Shown here: positions 32,341 through 45,816 of the stretch, piece after piece
Numbering within the stretch: position 1 is the first letter of the stretch
Layout: every line of letters begins with the position of its first letter
Assembly (NCBI GenBank): GCA_023238725.1
Contig: CM041545.1
Location: 11,129,782 to 11,193,781, forward strand
DNA length: 64,000 nt
Direction of reading: 5' to 3'
Source: Scortum barcoo
Lineage: Eukaryota > Chordata > Actinopteri > Centrarchiformes > Terapontidae
Notes under the pieces: model-generated
The model's database searches: none
What the model was told of the DNA's origin: nothing
The model's input: the letters and a program-made list of their open reading frames with translations, nothing else
Translations under genes and position numbers: made by a program

Positions 32341-33122
32341 AAGGAAGTCTGTGTGTATGTGTATCTGTGTGTGTGTACTTGTGGAGTTGCATGTCAGTGT
32401 AGTGCAATGAATCACCATTCAACTTCATTTGTAACAAGTCACATATTTGTTAACTGAACCCTCATTTGGCCGAATAAATGTTGCATGCGTCCACAGCCCC
32501 GAACACCTGGTGCTTCCATTGTGTTGTGCTGGTGAGGACAGGATGTCAGTCATGCTCTGCCCCACCAGCACTGCGTCTACAGGCTTTTATTAGTAAGTGG
32601 GTATATCTCTCTGGAGACGTCTCTACGATGCCTAGTTCCCGGCGCACAGACATCCGGAAATCCACCACTTTTCTCCAGTAGAGACCTCAGTCCCACTAAT
32701 GACTCTCTAGGAAACTTCAGTCAGCAGCAGAGGGATTTCAAGTGGTATACAGAAAACTTTTTCCAAAGCCAGTCTGACAACCGCTCAGAGAAGCGCGCAT
32801 GTAATTACCAGCCATTTCGGGCTCGCTACTCCGTTAATACAAACTGTTGTGCGCTTACCCCCTCATCATAGGTTGTGAGTTTAGAGGAATTCGAGACAAC
32901 TGATTTTCCGATCTCAGATTCTTTCGTTTGAACAATTTAGAAGATTTTTTTTTTTTTTTACAGCCCTGATGATGTAAAACTATCCAGTAATTCACAAGAA
33001 AAGTGCAGAGCAGAGACAAGAATAAAAATTAGAGGTTCTTTTTCTGGTTCGCTACCCCATATTCCCCATGCGTATTTATGTTAGGACCCCCAGGCTGTCT
33101 GGGGGTCCGTGTAAATTGATCA

Positions 33123-33442
33123 TTAAAGGAATATTGACATTTTGGGATAGTCAATCTTTACAGAGAGTTAGATAAGATAACCCTTTATTAGTCCCACAGG
33201 GGGGAAATTTATATCATTTCAGCAGCAAGACAGACACACGAAGCAGAACATAAAATAAAGCAAAAATAACAACATAAATCAACAGAGATGAGATGATTGA
33301 TACCACTCTCACATTGGTGCACTCAGAGCAACAGCCTGGAGAGGGTTAGCTTAGTTTTTACGTGGATTGACATCACATAAGAGATAATGCGTTAAGTGTT
33401 GAGCTTTAGAAGTTCCTGATAGGCAAATTTGTTACCTTTATT
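33123..33442. repeat. Nested pair of dispersed repeats
   Basis: The outer element (GACATTTTGGGATAGTC ... GAGAGTTAGAT, resuming GATTGATACCACTCTC ... GGTTAGCTTAG) is a partial copy of the foldback family seen at 47817-48546. It is split by an inner unit at about 33171-33286 that starts AACCCTTTATTAGTCCCACA, a common teleost repeat end. AGATAAGAT and AGATGAGAT flank the inner unit as a likely target-site duplication. Confidence 0.6.
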
Positions 33443-33449
33443 ATTTTAA

Positions 33450-35250
33450 AGCATATTATTAGTATATTTCCCCGAATTTCAGACCTCCTTCAAAATTGTC
33501 TTCTTTCACAAGACAAAATGAGATAAAGCGTAAACACAGATACGTTGCACGCCGCTACATGTGGTTGCTTTTAGTCTGACAGCGTTGGATGCATCAAGGG
33601 TTTGCACTAAAATCTTTTTATGACAGAGGAGCCCACTTGGAAAAAGAACGTACACATTCAACTTAACAATTGTTTAGCTGTCGGCTTGTTTGTCTTGTAT
33701 GCAAGCTCAGCCTGCCCTCCCTTGTTTTATCACCCTCCCTCACCTCAATTTATTCCTTAATGCCTGTTCTTGCTTTTCCGCCACGCTCGTCTCCTCAGTG
33801 CCATCAGTACTAGTGTAGACAGTCTGTTGATGGGGCTATGCCACTCGCACTTTGTGGGCGCATTTGGGCCCCACTGCTAATGTCTTTGACATAGTTATGA
33901 GAATGCCTTGCCTCATAAAGCCGGTATGCAGCAGCGTGCACAGGCTGTAAACCCCATCAGAGAGAGGCCCATTTATCAGGATTGTTTATTGAGGCATTTT
34001 GCCGCTTTGCATGCTGGGCTCATCGAGGGTCGAGAGGTCATGATTTCTATTTTCATGCTCCCTGCTCCATGCGGGGTAGAATGATTGACACCGTTGGGGG
34101 AGAAGCAAAAACCATGGGTATATTTTTTGAGTGTTTCCAGTCTGTGGAGACACAGTATCTGATGCCCCTTGTGTGTTACCCCTCAGTTCAACAGGCACAT
34201 TTATAGAAATGCTGAACAAACTGTCAGTTCTGATTTGCTGTGATTGGCTCGCCATAGCTACAGTGAATAATCGCATTTATACTAAATGGATGTCAACGAC
34301 AGTGAAGCTTTGGATCTCACGTAAAAACCGGAGACAGACAGAAGATCAAATAGCTGTAATGTTGAGACTGCTGCACAAGGTTCCCGGGGTTCAGCTGTGG
34401 TTTGACATAAATCTCATCCAGAGTCTCTGTCGGATATGCCATAACTGCTTCACGGCCATCTGTACTTAGTTAGTGAGCTAGATACCTTTTTAATGAACCC
34501 ACCATTAAGACTTTAGGAGAAAGTAACGGCATCAGGCTGGTATTCCTCCTCTGTGGTCCACTGGCGGCTCCCCTATATACAAATATCCAAACAGTACTGT
34601 ACTTCATTATAGAGCAGCACTGCAAGACTGCGCTCTCCATGCTAAGGGGAAAAAAAAAATCAATTTACCACATCAATGAGAATCAAGTTAGAACCTGTCA
34701 GAAAGAGCAGAGTGGGGTATCACACACTCACACAGAGCTGGATTCTCATAAACCTCTCATCAGTACAAGGAGTCCTGCTGCTCCTCTGACAGCAGTTCAC
34801 TCTTAGCTCACACCTCCTGCTTGTTCCATTAAATGTCCTGTCATCTCTCTGAAACTTCATGAACATCTCAGGGGAGATGAAGAAAAAGAGCCGCTGCCTG
34901 TCGAAGAGAAGGTGTTAAAGCTGAGCTGGGGAAAATGCCCCCTTTTCAAAACCCAAATTCAAAAATGCACAATGAGTTTTAACATTTTGGTTATAAAAGT
35001 TGCAGATGGAACAATCCAACCCAAACCCAAACCTAACTCAAAATCCTGCAGCCGTTGTTGAATATTTTACAATCTTAAAAAAAATGTGTATGTACATATA
35101 TATTTATCTGTGTGTATTTGACTGTGATGTCTGTTCAGATGTAAAATTACAAGTAATGTAATTCGCTGGTGCAACGATTAATTGATTAGTCAAATTGTGA
35201 ATCAACATAAAGTTAATGGTTAGTAATTTTATAACTCATTATTTGTTTAA
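33450..35250. other. Gene-poor stretch
   Basis: No gene recognised. About 33650-34130 is complex, balanced-composition DNA without repeat motifs. Confidence 0.3.
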
Positions 35251-35274
35251 GTCACTTACAAAGACACAAGACTC

Positions 35275-35690
35275 ACAAGGCTCTACATCCACAACAGCAC
35301 TTTGAACTTAATGCTAAAGTCAGCTTGCTAATATCCTCATGATGACAGTGCTAACATGCTGAGCAGGTAAAATGTTTACCATGTTCAGTACTTTAGTTTA
35401 GCATGTTAGCATGTTAATATTTGCAAATTAGCACTACACCACAAAAAGCACAGGGGCTGTGGCTGGTGGGAATGTCTTTAGTTTTTCTGGTCTCTAGTCA
35501 TAAACCAAAGTATTGGATAAATTCAAAATGTGACCTAATGGTGATGCTAGAGGAAAAATCAGAGGATCACCAAAGTCAATAGGACTCATCCCCTGAGATC
35601 ACGTCTGTCTGTATCAACTTTCGTGGCAAACCCTCTGATAGACTTTAATATATCTCTGTTTGGACTAACGTTGTGGACCGACCGACGTTT
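35275..35690. repeat. Teleost dispersed repeat (GTTTAGCATGTTAGC family)
   Basis: Contains ATGTTTACCATGTTCAGTA, TTTAGCATGTTAGCATG, GTCATAAACCAAAGTATTGG and GATCACCAAAGTCAATAGG in order. A related copy lies at 51840-52130. Confidence 0.6.
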
Positions 35691-36779
35691 GACGAGTTTT
35701 CCTCTCTATTTTCTAAAATGTATTTGATTGCAAAAAAAATAATTCAATTATCGTTATTTGTATCGCTAATTCAATTCAAATATGATCATTTTGATGCCAA
35801 CTTCATAAATAAAGCAAAATATGATGGAAGCATATTTGTAAATTTCAGTTTTTTTTCAAGCTAGTAAAAGGTTGAGTCTAACTTCTTGGGAAGAAGCAGA
35901 CGATGTGTTGGGTGGTCTTGATCTTAATGGACCGGTACTCTCCCTCTCTTCTCCCAGAGGACAGCTCTGCAACAGATGGCTGCCGGGCTCAACAGAAACC
36001 TCTCTGCTCTCTGCTCCACCCTGATGTCACTCAGTCCCTTGTGATGTATCTCTCCTGTATTCAGCAGCATGGACAACATATTTGTGGCTGTCATCAGAGC
36101 TGCTCCAAACTGGGATCAATCTACAATCTATAAAAATTGACTGGTTGGTCTTCTTCAGTAGCTGCACAAAGAGAATCACTTATGCTGAGCATTTTAGTTA
36201 AGAGCAGATATTGCAATGACAAAGACCTTACGGGACAGATGGGTTAACAGGTCAGTTTTGGAGCAAGGCTCAGGGACGAGGGGATGAATCAGTGTTTAAA
36301 AGGGTTATGTGGGGACCTCTCACAAATGAAGAGTTTGGTTAAGAGCTAAAAGGCGCCATCTCGTTGAGGAATCACTTGTTTTCATCGAGTGTGCACTGGG
36401 AGGTAAGAGCAGAGGAAAACAGAATAAGAAGTTGCTGAGGGAACAAACAAAATGAAGTACAATGTCAAAAAATAAGTTAATTTCCTGTCAAATGTCAGGA
36501 AATGAGTCTTCAGGCGTATCTTTAAAAGTCAACGCCCATTTCATCAAACACTTTGTGGATGCAGTATACTGACAGAACTGCTCTTAATAATTCAAATACT
36601 GTATTCATATACATTTATTCCTTATTACATGGTAAATTCTGGAGAGTTAAAGGAATATTAATATGACACAGCACTTTCTAACATACAGCACTGCTCATTT
36701 ACAGTCAGTAGCTGCTATATCTACATCCTAACTCTAAGCATGGCAATGTTGAATTTTGAAATATTGAACTGACTGCCAA

Positions 36780-37080
36780 GAAACTTTTGGGCGTTCCCGG
36801 TTCCCAGAGGATGAATTATATTCACTTCCCCTGACTTTTCATCTCACAACATCACTAGGTTAAACTCACAAAAACTGATGTCAAATTAGTGTTCAATGTT
36901 TCCCAGATTATGAATCTTAATGAATTTGGTGATCCCCAGTTGGACAAAGATCATTCTTGTTCAATGAAATATCTCCATATCTACTACAGTAAATGAATTA
37001 GAAGAAAATTTGGCCTCAAAATTCATGTCTCCAAGATGATGTGTTTTAACAGCACTGGTTATCCCCTGACATATCCTCTA
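36780..37080. repeat. Strongly decayed dispersed repeat
   Basis: CCCAGAGGATGAATTATATTC ... CCCCTGACTTTTCATC and a later GGTGATCCCC resemble the 27.6 kb family in a degraded state. The assignment is tentative. Confidence 0.3.
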
Positions 37081-37089
37081 GTGTGACCA

Positions 37090-39540
37090 ACAGCTTCAAC
37101 CCTTTTTAAAATCTTGAGCAGCATCAGCTCACCTCTTTATATCAAACATTTGAGTTTGCACATATGAAACAAACATTTGTTTCATGTCTTTCTAACCGGT
37201 GTTGAAATGAGTAATGTTCCCAGCAACTTCCCTGTTAAATTCATTTCTGTAAAAGTTGGATAATAATCCAAAGAGGAGATCTAAGGATACCCCTCATGGA
37301 AACAACACATAAAAACAGTAGAACACCAGACACCACTGCTGCTGACAAGCCAACATAGAAGTTGGCAACACTGTGACAAAATTCAAAGCCAAGGAATATT
37401 ATATATACAAGAAATATTACGAGGAACACGACATTCAATCATTCTGGAGCAGGCTGGAGAAAATATATCACGATTAGTGTTGCAGTACCCTTAACGTTCA
37501 CACTTAACACTCTTGCAGCCTCAAAGAATAAATGTTGGGAGACTGTGGACCACCATGGATAAGGCCACTGTTCCAAACATTAGAGTAAGAGCGGGAGAAT
37601 TTAATTACTATGGTAAATAAGCCAATCCGACTCACATGTGTTTCTTAGACACAGAGGTTTGGTGGAATGTGTATAAACTCCCTAATCTCTCCACACTGTT
37701 GATGACAGACCAACTGGGGAGCTGGCAGGAGGAGGGAGGAAATACGGTATGAAGGAGAGGCCATTAAAACGGACATTACCCCATGTACTGGCATACTAAA
37801 TATGCACATAGGACAAAATTAGTCATGGATATTTTTTGGGTTGGTTGCGTCCCTAAGAATAATGCAGCATCAGTTTTGAATTATGAATTTTGAAACTACC
37901 TCTGGCTGTTGAAGTGGAGCACAGGAAGTGACAGGACCACCAGCACAAAGTCTTTTCATCTCTAGGGGGGCTTCGGGGGAGTGCATGCCTCAGCTTTGCC
38001 CAATTCTGAGGGTGACGGGGAAGTGACTGTATTGGTGGCAGGCCTTGGACATCAGGATGTCCTGTTTGGCTGCTCAACATGGAAATCCTACAGAGCAGAG
38101 ACACATGCAACACATCCACCTCATGGGTCACTTGTGAATCAGCAGAGTTAACCAAATCTAACACAATGATAGTTAAGTATCTTAGCAGTTATTGATACCA
38201 AGTCTGAGACTTAACAGCTCCACTTCCTATAAATTCCAAAAATGAAGGAAATGTAAGAATATTTCTGAAATACTGCAGTGAGCGCCGATATCTCCATACC
38301 CATCTGTGGGTAAACCACAAATACAATCACACAGCATTTAGTCTGGCTTCACTTCTGTAGGCAGAAATGCATGTCGTAACCATATTAAAGTATCAAATCT
38401 CTAAAAGCTGTAGTTATGTAAAACATTTTTCATTCTGCTGACTTCAATTCGCCCATTAGTGGCGCTGACTAAATCTTGACTGTAAAACGCTGGCAAACGA
38501 CACTGGTTCCAAACTGAAAGGAGGGCGATGACGGGAGAGATAAAAGTTGAACTAAAACTCAAATTCTCCTCACTTTTTGTGGAAGAAAATGTAAACTGTA
38601 ATGATACAGCTACTGGACAGCTACAGCTACTGGATGTATCTTTGCATTTTTGTGGAAACGAAGCCTGTGGGTGGACCTTTCCTCTGACAGCGGTTGAGTG
38701 ACAGCTTAAAGTTGCTAAGACGTGCTCTCTTTCTGTGGCACTGAAGACCATCATACTATAGGTCCTACAAACATTGATACAAGGAGGGTGGTTTTCTCCT
38801 TAACCTTAACCATTTTAGCTGCATGCCTCTTTGCAACACTCAACATGTGGGATAAACCATCATGCTGTTAAGTTTGTATTCCACTTGGAGGCTCACCCGC
38901 AGACCAACAAAGAGGTGTGTCTAACGAGCATTAGTGGTGTTTTTTTTTCACGGATCCAGAAGATCCAGTGATGGCGAATCTCACAGCAACCAGCAGACCT
39001 GAGTTCCACACATGATTCGAACTATGACTTGCAGTAACATACGGAGCACTTAAAACACAGACTGGGCTAATCGATAGCTGACACTGTTGGCCTGCCAGGT
39101 GATTATTCCCGTGTGTAAGTTTAGGAAATAAAGTGAAAGTAGTAATTGTAACTTCAACAGTCAATACCAAACATCTACGTCCACTGGGGTGGGCACTATT
39201 TCTGCAGAAACGTAGGCAACATTTAAATACATTAATTAAGTTAATGATCATTTTGACCAAATGCACCCAATCTACTGTATACTGTGATGTTGTTAGGTGT
39301 GGAAATTCAAGCAGTTATTTCTTTCTACTCCATATAGGTGCTTATTTCTCGTATTTTGTTTTTTTTTTCCTCATCTGAAGCAATGTTTTAAGGATTGAGG
39401 ACATCACATCATAAATTTACGATATACAGTTTTGGTGCTACATAAATAAACTTTAACTCGACATGACTTGACTACACATTACTGAGGGGGCCGACAAATT
39501 CAAAGAAACATTTGAATAGTTGAGTGGGAAAAACACAACA
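37090..39540. other. Gene-poor stretch
   Basis: No coding exon or RNA gene recognised on either strand; several short open frames have no supporting signals. Confidence 0.35.
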
Positions 39541-39559
39541 AATGCTTGTTGCTCCTCTC

Positions 39560-39775
39560 ACTCAGACTCACTGTGAAGTGTTTGACAATGAATCATATCC
39601 ACGGCACTCAGCAGCTACCAGATCTCAACCCAGCTGAACCTTTGTGGGAGATTTTGAAGCAACATGTGAGTCAGCACTCTCAGCCACAACCATCAGGACA
39701 CCAAATGAGGGAATATCTCTCGGAAGAGCGGTGTTTATCCCTCCATCAGAGCTACATGTGTGCGCCAGAGAAACA
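39560..39775 (+). mobile_element. Tc1/mariner transposase C-terminal relic
   Basis: The frame encodes PDLNPAEPLWEILKQHVSQH and then HQMREYLSEERC. This is the region around the last catalytic Asp/Glu of Tc1-type (DDE) transposases and the C-terminal tail found in many fish elements. Only the 3' part is present and the inverted repeats were not found. Inactive relic. Confidence 0.7.
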
Positions 39776-40393
39776 GACCAGCTCTCCAAACATGAGGGAC
39801 TGTATCTCTACGAGCTGAAGTGACCAATCAAAGCATCACGTGTAAGACACGTAAGTGCACACATGGACACAAACACACTTAACACGTGCATACATAAATA
39901 CACACAGTAACAACAAAGGCTCTGCATTCATACACATGTACCTCCTACACCTGGCTACACAGTATTATCTGTGTGGTAAAATGTATTGCATGCATTCAGA
40001 ATTTGCACTTTTTGAGAGTTGTTGTTGGGCACAGCTGCCCTCTTGTTCATGCCCCATCCAGGGTCACTGTTGCTGCCCTTTAGTAAAATCTGTCAGGCCC
40101 TCTTTGACGCAGATCCGTTTCCTGTCGAAGTGAGATTTTTATTGTTCCAAGGGAGCAAGCTCCAGAATCTCGCTCCCCCAGCCTTTTCCTGTTTCCTCTC
40201 AAAGAGGAAGTGCTGCTTTGCTTAAGTTTTTTTTTTTTTTTTTCTTCCCTCCCGTATCTTCTCTGGGACAAATCTGGAACATTGACTGCAGAGCTTTGCT
40301 TGTGTCGGCCAAGTCTTGATTTCAAAGAATGAAAAGAGTTCCTTAAAAAGAGATACCCTCCCACTGCGGTCTCTCTTACACAAGCTCACACTA

Positions 40394-40415
40394 ACACACA
40401 CACACACACACACAC
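40394..40415. repeat. (CA)n microsatellite
   Basis: About eleven CA dinucleotides. Confidence 0.85.
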
Positions 40416-42021
40416 CCTGGCGCATTCACTAACAAGCTGACGCTGATTTTGCATCCTATATTCTAATGTGCCCCCTCTGAGCGATCAGCCTTGATGGTGT
40501 GTGTGTTGGTGTGTGGTCACCTGCGACCCCGAAGTGAAGCTTTCCCATGGTGCCTCAGCACGTAGCCTCTTTGTTATCAAAGAGAAAATAGTTCTTTGTA
40601 TGCAGGGAGGGTCCGATCATATATTTATTCCGTGAAAACACCAAATGCACTTCAGCAGACAACAGGGGGAAACAAACCTGAGCATGAAAAATATGATTAT
40701 GTAGAATTCCTCACCATAATAAGTAGATAAGCAGTGCATAAGTTGAGAACTCTGTTCTGCACAGCCACAAACACACACAGAAAACTTGTTTGTGTTTAAC
40801 TGTGTGAGCATGTGGCCCGGTTCTGCACATACTTAGAATGACAAATGAGTCCTGGTTGTGAGGCTGAAACTCAGCGTGGAGGCAGAGGAGGAGCAGCCCG
40901 TCTGTCTTTGGCACATGATGTCAGCTGCCATGATCGAAAGCTTTCTGGGCCCACGTTAGATAAGCCATCTCAACCCTGCCGCGACACCCAAAATCCTGCC
41001 TGCGCAACTGACAGCGTGCAGGAGAGATGGATCACTAAAATCTCCAAATACTGCAAAGTCTTCATAGTGCCAAGGAATTTCATTGAGGTTTAAAGTTAAT
41101 TTGTGAATTTGGAAACAGCAGTTGAATCTCATCACAAAGTTCATTTAGCAGCTGTTCTGTTGGAAAACTCCGGAAGAATATTAAATGAACCTTGTTGTAA
41201 GACTGTTTCTCGGTATGAAAATGTATTTTGATGGATTAAATATGTTTTTTGAAGTTATTGTTAGCTGGTATCAGTTTGGTATAAAAGAAGTGTATCAAAA
41301 TCTGTCACAAGCTAATGTCACGACCATCTTTTAAGGCTTAAACTTTACTTTCACAATTCACCAAACTGTCTCAAAGCCATTAGTGTGCCATGGATGAGAG
41401 TGAAAAACTGCATATAAGTCTTTATTTAAACCACTACATGGCATTCACCCGTCTGAGCTGTACAGAGCCACAGCCAGAGCACTCAAGCAGGAGGAGGAAA
41501 AACGAAACCTCTCTCTTATCGTGCAACAGTTTGGCTTTAACAAGCTGCAATTTGACAGATTTGATCTCACAGTGACCTTAACCACTGTAAACATGGGCCT
41601 ATATGAGCTCCCACTGTAAACCACCGGCTGCAATATCTGACATACCAGCAAGTGTTGTCACATTAAGCCAGCGTAAGGTTCGCTAAATGCTACAAAATAA
41701 CCCCCCTGTACTGATGACTGCTGCGTTTTCATGTGGACTGCAAAGGCAGCAGAAGGCCATGGGGTGAGAAGGCTGAGGGAGCTTGCCCCCTTCAAGATGT
41801 CTGCGCTACAATGAGTTTATGGGGGGGGTGGGGGGGGGGGCAGAAAAATGCTTCAAAATCAGATTCGCCAAGCGGTTTGAGCAGGATGGAGTGTGTTTGT
41901 GCAGGAGAGGGGGTTTTATCAGCGGCAAACACTCACAGGAAGTCCGGTTTGGGATTGTCCATCCAATTCCTGCGTTCCACAGGAAGCCCTGCATAAAAAG
42001 CAACTGAAAAACGCCCGAAGA

Positions 42022-42232
42022 CATTTCATTTGTCGCCAGTCGACTCGCGGGGAGCACCCTCCACCGTCGACCGAGAGACCCTTTTTCTCAGTTTGAGAGC
42101 AGCGAGGCCGGCTTTAAAAGAAACCGGCGCCATGGAGGAGTCCTCTAACGCACCGCGACCACGGCGGCTCGCGCCCAGGGCCGCCGCTCAGCCTGCGCGC
42201 GCACACGCACCTGACGACCCCCTACTGCGAGG
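42022..42232 (+). promoter_or_regulatory. Candidate distal first exon and CpG promoter, perhaps of EGFL7
   Basis: A GC- and CpG-rich block in otherwise AT-rich DNA, with a TATA-like CATAAAAAGC at 41991 and a strong donor GAGG|GTAAGA ending the block at 42232. It contains an ATG with good Kozak context (GCGCCATGG, 42132) that opens a 34-codon Arg/Ala/Pro-rich frame across the donor. The block lies 3.4 kb upstream of the EGFL7 start exon on the same strand. EGFL7 is known to use several 5' exons. Joining it to the acceptor at 45609 is inference. Confidence 0.4.
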
Positions 42233-43717
42233 GTAAGATGTCTGACACCTTTCCACACAGCGGAGGTCCTGTTCAGGCAAGGGGCTACTGTCCAGCTGTC
42301 TTTGTTACATTTTCTATTATTTATTTATTTATTATATTTTATGTATTCACAAATGTACTGCCACTGTTGGAGTTCCATTTATAAACACAGAACAGATTTA
42401 CTGAAGGACACGTGTGCATATATAATTATTATATACAGGCAAGAGCTGGGCAGCTAACTGTTTACATGTCTACAGGTGGGCTTGTTAATGCAGGTAGTGG
42501 ACAGAGTGCTGTGAAAAATACTTTATGGATTATACACAGTTGGTTTTATGTACTGAAAGTACGTGTAGCCATAGTACAGTCAGACATGAAAATTAAAGGA
42601 TTGTTATGTGCATGCTGCTACACTATACCATTTTAGGGATTTTTTACTTTTTTTTTCCTCCATAATAATCAAGCCCATTAATGATTCGCATACCTCTACA
42701 AATGAGCTAAATTGACAGTAAAATGTAAGGGCCGCAACCCCTAAAAACTTAAAAAAATAATAATGGCCAAAAAGAAATAATGGCCATATAATATAGACTA
42801 AAGAAATCTAGATCATTACATAACCTTTTTTCCCTTCCTGTCTTAAAACTTGTCATTTATCATGTAAGCGTAGTGCAAAGTTGAACTTATTTCCCTATCG
42901 TCTTGCTTCAGAGGAAAGGGACTGGCCTTCTAATGTTAAAAAAATGTATTTAAACAAAAAAAAACTTTAAGTAAAGAAACTGATCTAGATCTGTTTCTTT
43001 TGCACAGACAGGAACCTGTTAAATAAAAAAAACTTTAATCATATTTCTAGTTTTTAATTAATTTAGCTATATATGTTGTATGATTTGGGATTCACTGAGA
43101 TGAGACTACATGACTAACATTTTATTTTCTTTATAATTGCCTTTAAAGCTGCAGTTCTTGTGCTTCAGTGAATTAAAGGAAGGGATCGCAATTTTTGCGG
43201 CTGCACATCACATGAACATTGAAACCGGTTTGGCTTGCTGGAATCATTCCCACTGTTCACGCCGGCCATTACAAGATGTATCTATAGTGTTTTAAGTGAC
43301 GGAAAACAAAGTCTGCAGTCCTTGCTCGTTGCAGAAACAACTTTATTTGATCTAATCTGAGCGTTCAGCAGTCTGAGTTTGACAAATCAAAGTTGCTTGT
43401 TGTCGTTTTAGCGCAAAAGTCCCGCTTTGTGTTGCAAACTGTCCACTGAAACTCATCAAGGAAACACCATGCATGGAACAAAGAGGCTATTTCAAACTTA
43501 AAAAAAAAAAAAAAAGGCAGCAACTCTTGATCACACCCACCCAAACCCAGCCTCACCTGGAGGCTGCTTTAAAAAAAAAAAAGTGGACCTGTCCTTTAAT
43601 AGTACCAGCTGCCTCCTTTCTTTACAAGACACCTTTGCAGGATCAGCAGCTTTGTGTTGAAAAAAAAAAAAACAAGAAAGGGGGAAAAAAAAAAAAGTGG
43701 TGATGTAGTTGGTGTGA

Positions 43718-43725
43718 TGACGTCA
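43718..43725. promoter_or_regulatory. Consensus CRE in a CpG-containing candidate promoter
   Basis: TGACGTCA followed by CGCACGGTAACCCGCTCCGAGC. This is a second candidate promoter for EGFL7, about 1.9 kb before its start exon. Confidence 0.4.
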
Positions 43726-44566
43726 CGCACGGTAACCCGCTCCGAGCTCCGGGACACCCAGCTGGAGGAGAGGAGAGGAGAGGGGAGGAGGTCCTACCAT
43801 CACCCCCCATGCTCTGTGACGGGCTCCTGCGAGAGCTGCGGGACAAACCTGACCGGCGGAGTTTTGATCACTGGACTTTTCTGACCCACCGGCGGAATAA
43901 TACAGCGGGACTAACTTTGGTCAGACCTGCTCTGCCTCCCTCCTGCAGCGTAGGACTGTTGCTTTTTTTTTTTTTTTTTTGTCTGAGGGGATTCATCTTT
44001 AGGAAGTGTTCATCCACGGTTTGTGATATTTTTCCTGTATCCATGCATGCGCCCTTGATGTTGGCTTGTGCAGCATCCTCGCCTGTTGTTTCTGTGCCCT
44101 GCGGGGACGTGCGGGGTTTTTTTTCCTTTAATGCGTGTGTTCATTTCATTGTTCATTTCAACTCTTGCGTGCGTGTATTGCGGAGTATTTACAGATACGG
44201 TGCTCCTGAGTGAAGGATGTTTCTCTCAAACAACAGCGCCCTCTAATGGCGAATCTGGGAAACGCGCCCGCTCCTGATGTGTCAGGAGGCCAAACTTCAC
44301 TGCTTTTGGAAAATTACACGCAAAACACATGCAGACAAACACCTGCCAGATGCTCAGCTTTTGTATGAAATGTGTTTTATCATATCTTGTATATTTATAT
44401 CTCTTGTTTGGAAAGGAAGAATGATAAAGCGATATGTTAAGTGCCTTCCATCACATCCTAATAAAAAGACATTTTTGTAAGGACAGCGGTAGTATAAACA
44501 CACTGCTTTTATAAACTTTCTTTTCCCTGCAGCACTTTCATCATTGCCAATGTAATGATGCTGGAT

Positions 44567-44590
44567 TTTTACACACACACACACACACAC
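44567..44590. repeat. (CA)n microsatellite
   Basis: Twelve AC units within the presumed 5' intron of EGFL7. Confidence 0.85.
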
Positions 44591-45684
44591 GCATATTGCC
44601 TTCAAAGTGGCCCCCTGCTGCTCTGTGAGGTCACACCCACCCACTGCCGTGATTTGTGAATGAACGCGAGCCTCAGACGTGCGTGTCCTGTCTCTGGGCG
44701 TCGAGCCAGCTGGGGGGGATCAGAGTGACATGCAAGCTGTCAGGCGAGGCTTAGCGTCCCCCACGAGGATAACCGAAGACTCTCCTCCGGGCCACGATCC
44801 CCTTAACCTGCCTTTTACACCCGACTGGCCCCCCAACCTGTTAGAGATTTCCCATGGGGTTTTTAACAGCTGGAGCGGGTCCAAGCTGACTGTCATGCAC
44901 CCTGGAGCCACTCCACTGTTCGTCCTTGCAAAACGGATGGCTCGGCCCTTCTCTTAATCCTGTACAGTATGTAGTAATCCAAAACGGTGTGATGGGATAA
45001 GTGAGCGTTTCTGTGAAGGGAGAGTTCTTTGTCCTCTTGTCCTTTGTGTTGTGGTCTCAGAGTTCATCACGTAGGTGCAGGTCAGAGAGAGTTGAAACTG
45101 CACAGTAATGCATAGGTGCCAACATCTGTGGCTGCTCGCATGCCTGTGTGGGCTCTGTGAGGTCAGAAGTTCAGCCTGAGTACCGCTAAAGACCGCATCA
45201 TTTTGGTCCTCACTTTCGTGCCGGGCTAAGGCCAGCAACAAGTAGTTTCAAGGATAGTTAACTTCACATGGGCAGCAAAGCATGAACAATACATAGGTTG
45301 CATCTTTGCTGCCGGCCCTAAAGACGTTTTAGACTTGAAGAGGCAGTGTAAAATTGAACATCTGCACCGCCCTCTGCTCCCTTTTTTCTGCTCACGAGGG
45401 AAGCACAAAAATAATAGTTGGGAAAGTTGAAAATAAACATTTGATCATGTCAGACTTTTGAACACGACAATGCAGCAATAAAAGTGAAACAAAATCCCTC
45501 TCCCAGAATGACTTCATAATTCATTTTTATGAAGTGAACCATGTCTCCTTTTTGTCTCCATAAATCTCTGCTTTAACACACAATTATCTCAAATGTCCTC
45601 TCTGTGCAGGTAGCTGGAGTCGCCCTCCTGGAGGCAAACCTACACACTGAGGCGTGAGGCGATCTTGGCCCGGGATCCACGGCG

Positions 45685-45713
45685 ACCACCACCACCACCG
45701 CCGCCGCCGCCAC
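45685..45713. repeat. (CCA)n(CCG)n run in the EGFL7 5' UTR
   Basis: Compound trinucleotide repeat in the exon that starts after the acceptor at 45609, about 105 bp before the start codon. In a 5' UTR such a GC-rich repeat could slow scanning; its effect is unknown. Confidence 0.75.
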
Positions 45714-45816
45714 CCCATCCTCCTCCTCCCTCCCCTTTCCTCCTCCCTGACACGACTGGCACAGAGAAGAGCGCGTGAGAGAGACAGAGCGAGGGAACGT
45801 GGGAAAGAGGAAGACG

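Noticed and set aside
43809..44213. A 134-codon frame near the candidate EGFL7 promoter
   Set aside because: It contains a long T-run read as polyphenylalanine and shows no family features; more likely untranslated or intronic DNA.
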